Source: Lentisphaeria bacterium
GTDB taxonomy: Bacteria > Verrucomicrobiota > Lentisphaeria > Oligosphaerales > Lenti-02
Length of the DNA stretch: 14,340 nucleotides
Direction: 5' to 3'
Assembly (NCBI GenBank): GCA_023145395.1
Contig: JAGLDW010000105.1
Coordinates: 1-14,340, forward strand
Position numbers and translations under genes: made by a program. Under the pieces are notes generated by a model. That model was not told the origin of the DNA, made no database searches, and saw nothing but the letters and a program-made list of their open reading frames with translations. Shown one piece after another: positions 7,285 to 14,340 of the stretch (positions are counted from its first letter, which is position 1; every line of letters starts with the position of its first letter).

Positions 7285-10050
7285 ATGAAAGAGCAATGTC
7301 TAGGCAAAAGACTCAGGTGGCGGCTAGTTGCTGTGGGTTTGATGCTGGTGTGGGCAAATGGTGCCTGGTGCGTGACGCTCCATGTGGCGCCCGGAGGACG
7401 GGATTCCTGGTCGGGGCGTCTGGCCACGGCCATGGCCGACGGCCGTGATGGACCGCTGGCGACGCTGCAGGGCGCCCGTGACGCAGTCCGACGCTTGAAG
7501 AAAGCCGGGCCTCTCACCGAGCCTGTGTCCGTCTTGTTCCACAGTGGAACCTATACTGTGCCTGAAACGGTCGTCTTTGACGCGCTCGATAGCGGTACGG
7601 CCCAATGCCCCATCACCTATGGTGCCTCTCCTGGCGAAAAGCCGATACTCAGTGGTGGGCGGCTCCTGACGGGCTTTCGCGTGGAAGACGGTGTCTGGCG
7701 TCTGAAACTGCCCGAGGTGGCTGCCGGCACGTGGTTCTTTCGATCCCTGTTTGTGAACGGACGCCGTGCGACCCGGGCGCGCACACCGAACGTGGGCGCC
7801 TACCACCACATCGTCTCCAAGGCGCCAGCGGTCCCAGGCGCCACCGAGGCGGAGAAGAAAGCCCGGGACTACACCGCATTCGTCTATGCTCCGGGGGCGA
7901 TCAAACGCTGGCGGAACTTCGAGGATGTTCACGTGGTTGTCTACGATGCCTGGGCGACTTCGATTCTGCCGATCTCCACGCTGGACGAAACCAACCATGT
8001 CGTGGAGTTCGCAGCCCAGGGAATCTGGAAGATGATGGCGTGGGACACGCGCTACTACATCGAGCACGCTCCGGACGCTCTCGACGCTCCGGGAGAATGG
8101 TATCTGGATCGGGAACGCGGAGAACTTCTCTATCGCCCGCTGCCTGGCGAGACGCCCAAGACCGCCGAGGTGTACGCGCCGGTCCTTGAGCAGTTGCTTC
8201 TGCTCCGCGGAGATCGCAAGGCGGAGAAGTTTGTCGAACATATCACATTCGACGGACTGTCGTTGCAGCATGCCGACTGGACTGCGAACATCGCGTTCGC
8301 AGGGCGTGCGGGGGCGGTGAGACCCTATGAGGTCACGGATCGTCCGGTGGGATATCGGGGGACTCAAGCAGTCTATCCAGTGCCAGGCACGGTGGAGCTT
8401 ACCGACACCCGTCACTGTGTGATTCGGGAGTGTGAGATCACCCTGGTTGGCAATCATGCCATTGCTTTGGAGGATGGATGCAAGGATGCCGTTGTCGAAC
8501 GCTGCCATCTGCATCATTTCGGAGGCGGCGGAGTGAAGATCGGGAACGCGGGGACGCGGACGGGTCTGGCGCTGTCCGAGCGGAATGTCGTCGACAACAA
8601 TTTCATTCACTATGGTGGGCGCGTGTTTCGGGCTGGTGTGGGAGTGTTGATTCTGCGCAGTAGCCACAACCGAGTGTCCCACAACGAGATCAGCGATCTC
8701 ACCTACACGGGCATCTCGCTTGGGTGGGACTGGGGCTACGGTGCCAGTTCGGCGCACGACAACATCATCGAGTTCAACCACATTCACCGGATCGGGCGCG
8801 GACACCTCAGCGACATGGGAGGCATCTACACTCTCGGCATCTCAACCGGCACGGTCCTGCGCAACAACTACATCCACGATCTGCATTGCTACAAATACGG
8901 AGCGACCGCGCTGTACCAGGATCAGGCTAGTTCGGAAATTCTGCTTGAGAACAACGTCACCAGCAACTGCCACACGGGTGGCTACACTCTCGGCTACGGG
9001 CGCGAGAACGTCGTGCGCAACAACATCCTCGCACTCGGAATCAGCCATCAGATCTCCCTTGGCCGACACGAGGAGCATCGGCAACTCACATTCGAGCGCA
9101 ACGTGGTGTACTACCTCGATGGAAATCTCACGGGGCACAAGTGGAGCGAGGGCACGTTCCTGGCAGATCGGAATCTCTACTGGGATGCTAGCGGCGAGCC
9201 CGTGAAGTTTGGGAAGTATTCGCTTGAACAGTGGCGCACGGAGTCGGGCCAGGAGCCCGCAAGTGTGGTCGCCGATCCGAAGTTCGCCGACGTGCACAAC
9301 GGTGATTTCACACTCGCCCCGGATTCGCCCGCGCTCAAGCTCGGCTTTGTCCCCATTGACATGCGCCGGATTGGGCTCTACGGCGAAGCGCAGTGGACTG
9401 CGCTGCCTGAGCAGGCGGATGTGCTGCCCATGGAACCCACGCCGGAGTTGCATCCCTTCACGGACGGCTATGAAACCACACCCGTTGGTCAGCTCCCAGG
9501 CTATTTCAGGGTTCACGGCGAGATCCCCGGCGCTGGCATCCGCGTGACGGACCGTGTGGCGGCAACAGGGCGGCATTCGCTCGAGTTCACTGACTCGCCC
9601 GATGTCAAACAGGACTACAATCCGCACATGACATTCGAGCAGATGCGGGTTCTAGACGGTGTGTTGCGCGTTGCGTTCGATCTGAGGATCGAAGAGGGCG
9701 CCATGCCGACAATCGAGTGGCGCGACTGGTTTGGCGGTCCCATCAAGAGCGGCCCTAGTCTGACGATCAAAGCCAATGGGAAGCTGTTTGTCAAGGGGAA
9801 GGAATTGATGGATTTCCCCCGGGATACGTGGGTGCATGTGGACATTGTCTGTGTGTTGGGGATCAAGCGGACCGGGACGTTTGCTCTAACTGTCACGCCT
9901 TCTGGTGGAGAGCGTCGATACTGGAATGCTCTGCCCTGCGGCACTCGCAAGTTCGGCAAAGTGAACTGGGTCGGTATCATCAGCGGTGCGAAAGCCGCCA
10001 CCCGCTTCCAGATCGACAATTTTCGCTTCGACAGACCCGACGCGGACTAG
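7285..10050 (+). CDS. Exported right-handed beta-helix protein, GH141-like, with C-terminal jelly-roll
   Basis: This is a 921-aa protein. The open frame begins at 7234, but ATG 7285 has AAGGAGA 5 nt upstream and starts a signal peptide (residues 1 to about 29: basic KRLRWR, then LVAVGLMLVWANGAWC). Residues 34-70 carry the segment common to secreted beta-helix enzymes (VAPGGRDSWSGRL, then DGPLATLQGARDAVR). SLFVNGRRATRARTPN follows near 155-170, a pattern I associate with the GH141 fucosidase/xylanase family; this assignment is from memory of the family style. Repeated short strands rich in N, H and G (about 378-640, for example CVIRECEITLVGNHAIAL and NVVDNNFIHYGGR) form the parallel beta-helix. 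Residues about 725-919 look like a concanavalin-like or jelly-roll module. The likely role is cleavage of extracellular or periplasmic polysaccharide together with the upstream esterase. Exact activity is unknown. Confidence 0.85.
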   Translation: MKEQCLGKRLRWRLVAVGLMLVWANGAWCVTLHVAPGGRDSWSGRLATAMADGRDGPLATLQGARDAVRRLKKAGPLTEPVSVLFHSGTYTVPETVVFDALDSGTAQCPITYGASPGEKPILSGGRLLTGFRVEDGVWRLKLPEVAAGTWFFRSLFVNGRRATRARTPNVGAYHHIVSKAPAVPGATEAEKKARDYTAFVYAPGAIKRWRNFEDVHVVVYDAWATSILPISTLDETNHVVEFAAQGIWKMMAWDTRYYIEHAPDALDAPGEWYLDRERGELLYRPLPGETPKTAEVYAPVLEQLLLLRGDRKAEKFVEHITFDGLSLQHADWTANIAFAGRAGAVRPYEVTDRPVGYRGTQAVYPVPGTVELTDTRHCVIRECEITLVGNHAIALEDGCKDAVVERCHLHHFGGGGVKIGNAGTRTGLALSERNVVDNNFIHYGGRVFRAGVGVLILRSSHNRVSHNEISDLTYTGISLGWDWGYGASSAHDNIIEFNHIHRIGRGHLSDMGGIYTLGISTGTVLRNNYIHDLHCYKYGATALYQDQASSEILLENNVTSNCHTGGYTLGYGRENVVRNNILALGISHQISLGRHEEHRQLTFERNVVYYLDGNLTGHKWSEGTFLADRNLYWDASGEPVKFGKYSLEQWRTESGQEPASVVADPKFADVHNGDFTLAPDSPALKLGFVPIDMRRIGLYGEAQWTALPEQADVLPMEPTPELHPFTDGYETTPVGQLPGYFRVHGEIPGAGIRVTDRVAATGRHSLEFTDSPDVKQDYNPHMTFEQMRVLDGVLRVAFDLRIEEGAMPTIEWRDWFGGPIKSGPSLTIKANGKLFVKGKELMDFPRDTWVHVDIVCVLGIKRTGTFALTVTPSGGERRYWNALPCGTRKFGKVNWVGIISGAKAATRFQIDNFRFDRPDAD

Positions 10051-10058
10051 TCTGAAAC

Positions 10059-10174
10059 GGTGGTGCGGGACGTCCCCGGACCGCGAGTTGACAAGGGGGG
10101 CAGCCCTCGGTCCCGGAGGTCCCGAGCCACTGCTGGAATCGCGTCGGTGGTGCGGGACGTCCCCGGACCGCGAG
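10059..10174. repeat. REP-like palindromic array, A-B-A, between convergent genes
   Basis: Unit A lies at 10059-10088 and 10146-10174 (contains GGTGGTGCGGGACGTCCCC) and unit B at 10104-10133 (contains CCCTCGGTCCCGGAGGTCCC). These are the reverse complements of the units at 37-202. Both right-hand A copies share an extra C (GTCCCC against GTCCC), which points to local duplication or homogenisation. The array begins 9 nt after the beta-helix stop codon and ends 10 nt before the stop codon of the convergent hydrolase gene, so it may serve both transcripts as a 3' structure or bidirectional terminator. Confidence 0.85.
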
Positions 10175-10183
10175 GGAAGCATG

Positions 10184-11524
10184 CTATAGCGCGACGCCAC
10201 ATGCGGCCCGTGTCTGTTGCGCAATGCGCAGAAAACTGCGGGCCACTGTATCGTGCCCGAATCTTCGGCGACCAATGATATAGGTCTGCGAAGATTTCCC
10301 GAGGGGAGTTCTCCATCGTGCGGGGAGGCGTTTCGCTCCGAGAATGGCTCCGAGGATCGAGCCCGCAGTGGCGGCGGTGCAATCCGTGTCCAGGCCTGCC
10401 GAAACGGTGAGTCCGATGGTGGGTCCAAAACGCCCACGGCCATACATGAGCCCGGCAATGGTCAGCGCCGCATTGTTCAGAGTGTGTACAGGGGACATGC
10501 CCCGGTAGCGAACTAGAATTCGCCCCACAGTCTCTTTCCACGCGCTCTCCTCGCGGCACCACTCCATGGTTTCTCGCACTGTTTCGGCCATGCGGCAATG
10601 TTTCGGGATCTCGGCCAGTCCCGCTTCCAGACTCCGTTCGACACTCGCGGCGGGTGTGCCAGAATCCTCGACCAGAGCCGTCGCGATCACAGCGCTGAAG
10701 TACATTTCGCCATAGATGCCGTTTCGCACGTGGCTCACGCGTGCATCGCGCCATGCGAACTCCGCAGCGCGTTCCGGACATCCAGGCGCGGCATACCCCC
10801 ACGGATCGCTGCGAATATCCGCCCCTATCCATTCAGCGAAAGGGTTGTCGTCCGTGCGCGCAGTCTCCGGCGGCACCATTCCGTCTTTGAGATTCTGCAG
10901 CGCCACCTTTTCCGCTGTGCAGGCGGTCGGAAGGTATCGCAACCACGCTTCTCCGACGTTTGCGGATGTGAAATCCAGGCCGTGCTCTTGCAGGATCAGG
11001 AGGCCAAGCTGGGTGTACGCCAGATCGTCGTCGGCGCCAACATCTCGCATCCAGGGCTGGAGAAACCGCTTCCGGGGGGTGACGCCATAATGCAGGCCGT
11101 TGGCTTGGCCCGGCTTGGGATCCGATAGCCAGTAGCCCGTCAGCGGATACTTCTGGCCCGATACCGTGCACGCTGTGGCGATCTGGTCTCGGGACATGCC
11201 CTCGCAGGGAATGCCGAGTACGCATCCCGCCGCGCGTCCCAGCCAGGCGCCCCGAATGCGGTCGAAGAGAATATCGCTCGACATGGCGCGGCGGATCACT
11301 CGCGGTCCGTGCGGGCGCAAGGCGCGGATGGCTTCGAGATCATCCGGCTCCCTAGTGGCTAGACCAGCGTCTCCCGGTGTTGCATGTGCCTTGCGGACAA
11401 AGTCGTCAAGCACCGCTTCAAACGCCTGCTCCAGCGCCTCAGTGTCCGCCCCCTGTTCCTTTTTCAGGTCCAGCCATTGCGTCAAGCAAGTGGCGCGTGC
11501 AGACATCTTCGAGTGATAGGACAT
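10184..11524 (-). CDS. ADP-ribosylglycohydrolase (DraG/ARH) family protein
   Basis: This is a 446-aa, probably cytoplasmic protein. The family removes ADP-ribose from modified proteins or related substrates using a binuclear metal site. Visible landmarks are RIRGAWLGRAAGCVLGIPCEG near residues 89-109 (the family's helix-rich opening), an Asp cluster D165-D167 in GADDDLAYT, GIYGEMYFSAVIATA in the middle, and GLDTDCTAATAGSILGA with D379 and D381, matching the metal-binding DxD near the C-terminus. It is longer than DraG (about 300 aa): roughly 80 N-terminal residues and an insertion after D167 are extra. ATG 11524 has AAGGGAG 10 nt upstream; ATG 11506 is an alternative. It lies 61 nt downstream of the ATPase gene with no hairpin between them, so it is probably cotranscribed with the transporter. 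Its substrate is unknown. Confidence 0.85.
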   Translation of the reverse strand: MSYHSKMSARATCLTQWLDLKKEQGADTEALEQAFEAVLDDFVRKAHATPGDAGLATREPDDLEAIRALRPHGPRVIRRAMSSDILFDRIRGAWLGRAAGCVLGIPCEGMSRDQIATACTVSGQKYPLTGYWLSDPKPGQANGLHYGVTPRKRFLQPWMRDVGADDDLAYTQLGLLILQEHGLDFTSANVGEAWLRYLPTACTAEKVALQNLKDGMVPPETARTDDNPFAEWIGADIRSDPWGYAAPGCPERAAEFAWRDARVSHVRNGIYGEMYFSAVIATALVEDSGTPAASVERSLEAGLAEIPKHCRMAETVRETMEWCREESAWKETVGRILVRYRGMSPVHTLNNAALTIAGLMYGRGRFGPTIGLTVSAGLDTDCTAATAGSILGAILGAKRLPARWRTPLGKSSQTYIIGRRRFGHDTVARSFLRIAQQTRAACGVAL

Positions 11525-11585
11525 GTCAGATTCGCTCCCTTTCTGGTGAATCTTCCGCTTATTCTCTGCCCTGCGTGCCCGGCAA

Positions 11586-12641
11586 TCACTGCGAGACTCT
11601 GATCGCAGCGGGGGCGATTGTCAAGTGGACTTTCTGTCCCACACTCAGGCCGAGCACTTCGCTTTCGCCGGGCGTCATTTCCGCCATCAGTGGGAGTCCC
11701 GCATCCACGAAGGCCCGCACCCTCCCGCCGAGATTGACGAGTTCCCGCACGGTGCCGTGGAAGAGGTTGTGAGGGGAGTTTTGTGGTTGGTCAACGTGAA
11801 CCATGACATCCACCGGATAGAATGAGATTCCCACGGTCCCGTTCGCGTTGGTGTCGGCGCGCAACGCGGCGTTTTCGATGCGAATCTCCCGAAGTTCGGA
11901 TTCGCCGGGGCACACAGTCCCTGCGAAGAAATTCACGCCGGTGAAGTCGGCCACGAACTTGGATTTGGGATGAAGGAGCAGTTCCTCATGGGTTCCCTCT
12001 CGCACCACCAGCCCCTGGTTCAGGACCACGGTGTGTTCTGCGAGAACGAGGGCATCCTCATAGTCGTGCGTGACGAGGATGACTGTCACCGACAATGAGT
12101 CGAGCAGGTCCCGCAGCTTTCGGCGCACACGTCTTCGCACACTGGTGTCCAGCGCGCCCAGAGGCTCGTCAAGCAGTAGCATTTTGGGATTTGGCGCGAC
12201 CGCTCTGGCAATGGCCACTCGTTGACATTCGCCGCCGGATAGTTCGCCGGGGCGTGCCTTTGCAAAGGCGCGCATGCCCACTCTTTCTAGAATCTTGTCG
12301 ACACGGGCGTGCACATCGCGTTCTGGCATGTGTCGTGTTAGCAGTCCGTAGGCCACATTGTCAAACACCGTGAGGTGGGGGAAGAGGGCGTACTGCTGAA
12401 ACACCATTCCCACATTGCGTTGCTCCGGGGGGATGTTGATCCCATTCTGGGCGTCAAAAACCGTGTGTGCGTCTAGGGTCACCACCCCGTCATCGGGTCG
12501 AACAAGTCCCGCAACGCAGTTGAGCACTGTGGTTTTTCCGCAACCGCTTGGACCTACGATGGCCACGTTGGTGCCGTCGCCGACCGCGATCTCCACGTCG
12601 AGCTGGAAATGGCGCAACTGCTTGGTGATTCGTGCGAGCAC
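11586..12641 (-). CDS. modC: Molybdate/tungstate-type ABC transporter ATP-binding protein
   Basis: This is a 351-aa ATPase that would energise the importer at the inner face of the cytoplasmic membrane. The nucleotide-binding domain is complete: Walker A GPSGCGKTT (30-38), Q-loop FQQYALFPH (81-89), signature LSGGECQ (134-140), Walker B MLLLDEP (154-160), D-loop ALD and switch His192 in VTHD. Residues about 240-350 form a C-terminal TOBE-like regulatory domain. The stretch VFDAQNGINIPPEQRNVGMVFQ aligns well with ModC ([20 protein letters not shown] in E. coli), favouring molybdate/tungstate over sulfate or polyamine transport. The start is GTG 12641 with GGAG 7 nt upstream. It lies only 18 nt after the permease stop and in the same frame. 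Related families (WtpC, TupC, CysA) cannot be excluded. Confidence 0.88.
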   Translation of the reverse strand: MLARITKQLRHFQLDVEIAVGDGTNVAIVGPSGCGKTTVLNCVAGLVRPDDGVVTLDAHTVFDAQNGINIPPEQRNVGMVFQQYALFPHLTVFDNVAYGLLTRHMPERDVHARVDKILERVGMRAFAKARPGELSGGECQRVAIARAVAPNPKMLLLDEPLGALDTSVRRRVRRKLRDLLDSLSVTVILVTHDYEDALVLAEHTVVLNQGLVVREGTHEELLLHPKSKFVADFTGVNFFAGTVCPGESELREIRIENAALRADTNANGTVGISFYPVDVMVHVDQPQNSPHNLFHGTVRELVNLGGRVRAFVDAGLPLMAEMTPGESEVLGLSVGQKVHLTIAPAAIRVSQ

Positions 12642-12659
12642 AATGGCACTCCAACGTCG

Positions 12660-13544
12660 TTAGAGGGAGGGAGAGGGGAGGTGGCGCGCAAGCAGGCGTC
12701 GGATCACCGCGAGGCTGGTCAAGCAGACCACAAGCATGATAACAGCCAGCACGATGCCCGCGTGGAGATTCTGCTGCATGGTGGACATCACAGCCAGCGG
12801 CATGGTCTGGGTGCGGCCCGGAAAATTGCCCGCGAACATGATCGTGGCGCCGAATTCACCGATGGCTCGAGCCCAGGTGAGAGCCAATCCGGCGAGAAGC
12901 GCGTTGCGGCAGAGGGGCAGAGTCACTTTGAACAGGGTCCGCGTGGGACCAGCTCCGAGGGTCCGGGAGGCCTGCACCAGTTCCTGCGGCACGGACTGAA
13001 ATGCGGCGATGGCGGTCTTGATGTAGTGTGGCGAGGCGACCATGAACTGCGCCATCACGACGGCAACCTGCGTGAACGACAGCTCTATTCCCAGAACAGA
13101 CAAGTATTGTCCGACCAAGCCACGTCGCCCGAACGCCAGAATCAGCGCCACGCCGGCCACGACTGGAGGCAGGGTCAGCGGCAGCTCGATCAACAACTCG
13201 AGCCAACGTCTGCCCAGAAATTTACGGGTGGCGATGATGTACGCCACGGGGGTTCCAATGACAAAGGCCAATAGAGTGGTCAGCAGGCTGGTGGTCATGG
13301 ACAGGGTCATGGCCTCGCGCACGATGCTGCAGCACTCGGCGGTTTTCAGCATCCGCAATGGCGCTCTCATGACCAGCGCAACTAGGGGAAGAACGAGGAA
13401 AGCCGTGAGCGCGATGGTGAGGAGCACTCCCCCTAGGGATAGCAGGTGGGAAAGACTCCGTCGCCCCGCATGTCCGAGCGCGTTCCTGGGCTCGCCGACA
13501 CCGCGCGGCTCGCAGTCGTCAGTTGGCTGTAAGCGCATATCCAT
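12660..13544 (-). CDS. modB: Molybdate/tungstate-type ABC transporter permease
   Basis: This is a 294-aa inner-membrane channel subunit. Six hydrophobic segments are visible at about 36-59, 82-105, 118-138, 157-176, 215-237 and 261-283. The cytoplasmic coupling loop has the EAA-type motif ELVQASRTLGAGPTRTLFKVTLP (188-210), followed by ARAIGEFGATIMFAGNFPGRTQTMPLAV, typical of ModB/WtpB/TupB. A 35-residue hydrophilic N-terminal extension precedes TM1. Starts are ATG 13544 or ATG 13538, with AAGGTG about 10 nt upstream of the first. The start lies 26 nt inside the end of the binding-protein gene, which indicates translational coupling. Molybdate or tungstate is the expected substrate, from the family and the neighbours; the permease alone cannot separate the two. 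Confidence 0.88.
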   Translation of the reverse strand: MDMRLQPTDDCEPRGVGEPRNALGHAGRRSLSHLLSLGGVLLTIALTAFLVLPLVALVMRAPLRMLKTAECCSIVREAMTLSMTTSLLTTLLAFVIGTPVAYIIATRKFLGRRWLELLIELPLTLPPVVAGVALILAFGRRGLVGQYLSVLGIELSFTQVAVVMAQFMVASPHYIKTAIAAFQSVPQELVQASRTLGAGPTRTLFKVTLPLCRNALLAGLALTWARAIGEFGATIMFAGNFPGRTQTMPLAVMSTMQQNLHAGIVLAVIMLVVCLTSLAVIRRLLARHLPSPSL

Positions 13545-14292
13545 ATTTTGCGAACACCTTCTTTCCCTTGGCGCTGGAGATGTATGTGACGAAGCGCATG
13601 GCTGTCTCGCTCGCTTTCGAATAGCGCCCTACCGCGACGGGGATGTGCAGTGCCTTGGCGTTGGGGATGGGGACTAGATCCATCTGCTTGGGCGACTGCC
13701 GGGTGAACACATCGTAGCCAATGATCGCGTCCACCTCTTGCAACCGGACCAAGGTGGCGAGCTGCTGGCAGTCCGACGCGTAGGTGACGATGTTCTTGGT
13801 GACAGATTCCAGGACTCCCGCATCTCGCAAGAGTGTGCGAGCGATCGTGCCTAGGCAAACCGATCCTGGATCGCCGATTGATACCTTCAGCTTGGGCTGG
13901 GCTAGGTCGGGCAGCGCTGCAATGCTGCGGGGATTTCCCTTCGCCACACAGATGGCCGGAATGAGATAGCAGATGATCCGTCGGGTTTGAGGTTGGACGA
14001 GTCCGTCCCTCTCGGCGACGTCCATGTAGTCGTTGGAGCCGGGCAGGTACACATCTCCGATCTGTTCCATTCGCATTTGGTTGAGCATGGCGCCGGAGCC
14101 GCCGGCAGGGGGGGCCGGGGAGGCGCAGACGTTGCAGCCCCCCGCGCTGCAGCACTTCTTGTCGCCCTGGCAGTGGGTGTCCACCTTGCACTGGTGAGCG
14201 CACAAGGTCCGCGCGTCCTGCACGGGGCACGCGCCCGCCTTGTCCTCTGCCACCAGCATCACCACCACGGTCATTGTGCATGTATACAACAC
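13519..14292 (-). CDS. modA: ModA-type oxyanion-binding protein with N-terminal WAP-like cysteine-rich module
   Basis: This is a 257-aa solute-binding protein. From residue 64 it reads as ModA: AGGSGAMLNQM, GDVYLPGSNDYMDVAERDGLV (79-99), CYLIPAICVAKGNP, GDPGSVCLG (140-148), VDAIIGYDVF and the end KVFAKYGYALTAN. The normal beginning of the N-lobe (first strand, first helix and second strand, with the first ligand loop) is absent. In its place are a short hydrophobic stretch (TMTVVVMLVA, 6-15), possibly a minimal signal peptide, then a cysteine module (18-59) with WAP spacing and a Pro/Gly linker. GTG 14292 has AAGGAAAGG 11 nt upstream, and an in-frame TAA six bases upstream of it stops any extension; ATG 14274 is an alternative. 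First gene of the transporter operon. It may bind molybdate or tungstate, act otherwise, or be impaired. Confidence 0.75.
   Translation of the reverse strand: MLYTCTMTVVVMLVAEDKAGACPVQDARTLCAHQCKVDTHCQGDKKCCSAGGCNVCASPAPPAGGSGAMLNQMRMEQIGDVYLPGSNDYMDVAERDGLVQPQTRRIICYLIPAICVAKGNPRSIAALPDLAQPKLKVSIGDPGSVCLGTIARTLLRDAGVLESVTKNIVTYASDCQQLATLVRLQEVDAIIGYDVFTRQSPKQMDLVPIPNAKALHIPVAVGRYSKASETAMRFVTYISSAKGKKVFAKYGYALTAN
14116..14241 (-). other. WAP-type four-disulfide-core-like domain within the ModA-type protein
   Basis: Residues 18-59 of the binding protein contain eight cysteines: 22, 31, 35, 41, 47, 48, 53 and 56. The pattern is C-x8-C-x3-C-x5-C-x5-CC-x4-C-x2-C. The WAP consensus is C-xn-C-x3-C-x5-C-x5-CC-x3-C-x3-C, so only the seventh cysteine is shifted by one. 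Accessory WAP residues are also present: KxGxCP at the start, CxxDxxC (Asp38), CxGxxKCC (Gly43, Lys46) and the closing CxxP. The fold normally needs an oxidising compartment, consistent with export. The domain is typical of animal protease inhibitors and antimicrobials. Function here is unknown. Confidence 0.72.
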
Positions 14293-14340
14293 TGCTTAAT
14301 TAGCCTTTCCTTCACTCATCCATACATTGACGTGTGTCTG
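14293..14340. other. Partial upstream region of the transporter operon
   Basis: Only 48 bp are visible. On the minus strand they hold the Shine-Dalgarno-like GAAGGAAAGG and stops in the frame of the binding-protein gene. The palindrome TGTATACA (14281-14288) lies just inside the annotated start. No promoter or regulator site can be assigned because the window ends. Confidence 0.3.

Noticed and set aside
7324..8805. A 493-codon open frame antisense to the beta-helix gene
   Set aside because: It is shadow coding: the plus-strand frame has the ribosome-binding site, signal peptide and beta-helix pattern, and the antisense frame has none of these.
13433..14281. An alternative 282-codon minus-strand frame over the binding-protein gene, considered as a sign of a frameshift in the cysteine region
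   Set aside because: The alternative frame is Arg/Gly/Pro-rich without ModA motifs and contains no missing N-lobe segment, so a simple frameshift does not explain the unusual N-terminus.
14281..14288. TGTATACA palindrome as a ModE-like operator
   Set aside because: It is an 8-bp palindrome within the start region of the binding-protein gene. It lacks the longer ModE half-site spacing, and the upstream region is cut off by the window edge.

Overview
The window is about 60% G+C by eye and carries seven protein genes and several intergenic palindromic repeat clusters. I see no rRNA, tRNA, integrase, transposase or CRISPR array. The mix of a large single-chain PurL, a secreted SGNH-hydrolase/beta-helix protein pair and repeat-rich intergenic DNA suggests a free-living, polysaccharide-degrading Gram-negative bacterium. 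It would fit the PVC group (Kiritimatiellota, Lentisphaerota or Verrucomicrobiota), but that placement is an inference from gene style and not a phylogenetic result.

Left part (1-4697). A hairpin (1-22), an alternating array of about 30-bp palindromic units (37-202) and a further hairpin-rich stretch (203-399) lie downstream of purL, which reads leftwards (400-4275) and encodes the large FGAM synthase of purine synthesis. The roughly 420-bp region between purL and the next, divergent gene holds an 18-bp tandem repeat and two strong palindromes.

Middle part (4698-10050). Two rightward genes encode large exported proteins: an SGNH-type esterase flanked by beta-sandwich regions, and a right-handed beta-helix protein resembling GH141-type glycosidases with a C-terminal jelly-roll. 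Together they look like a small deacetylate-and-cleave polysaccharide module. They end at a second copy of the palindromic array (10059-10174).

Right part (10184-14292). Four leftward genes form a probable operon, in transcription order: a ModA-type oxyanion-binding protein, a ModB-type permease, a ModC-type ATPase and an ADP-ribosylglycohydrolase-family protein. The binding-protein and permease genes overlap by 26 nt, the permease and ATPase genes are 18 nt apart in the same frame, and the hydrolase follows 61 nt later. The first three would form a molybdate/tungstate importer.

The most striking observation is in the first gene of that operon. The N-terminus of the binding protein carries a cysteine-rich module with the eight cysteines and accessory residues of a WAP (whey acidic protein, four-disulfide-core) domain, a fold known mainly from animals. 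It sits where the first strand and helix of the ModA N-lobe should be.
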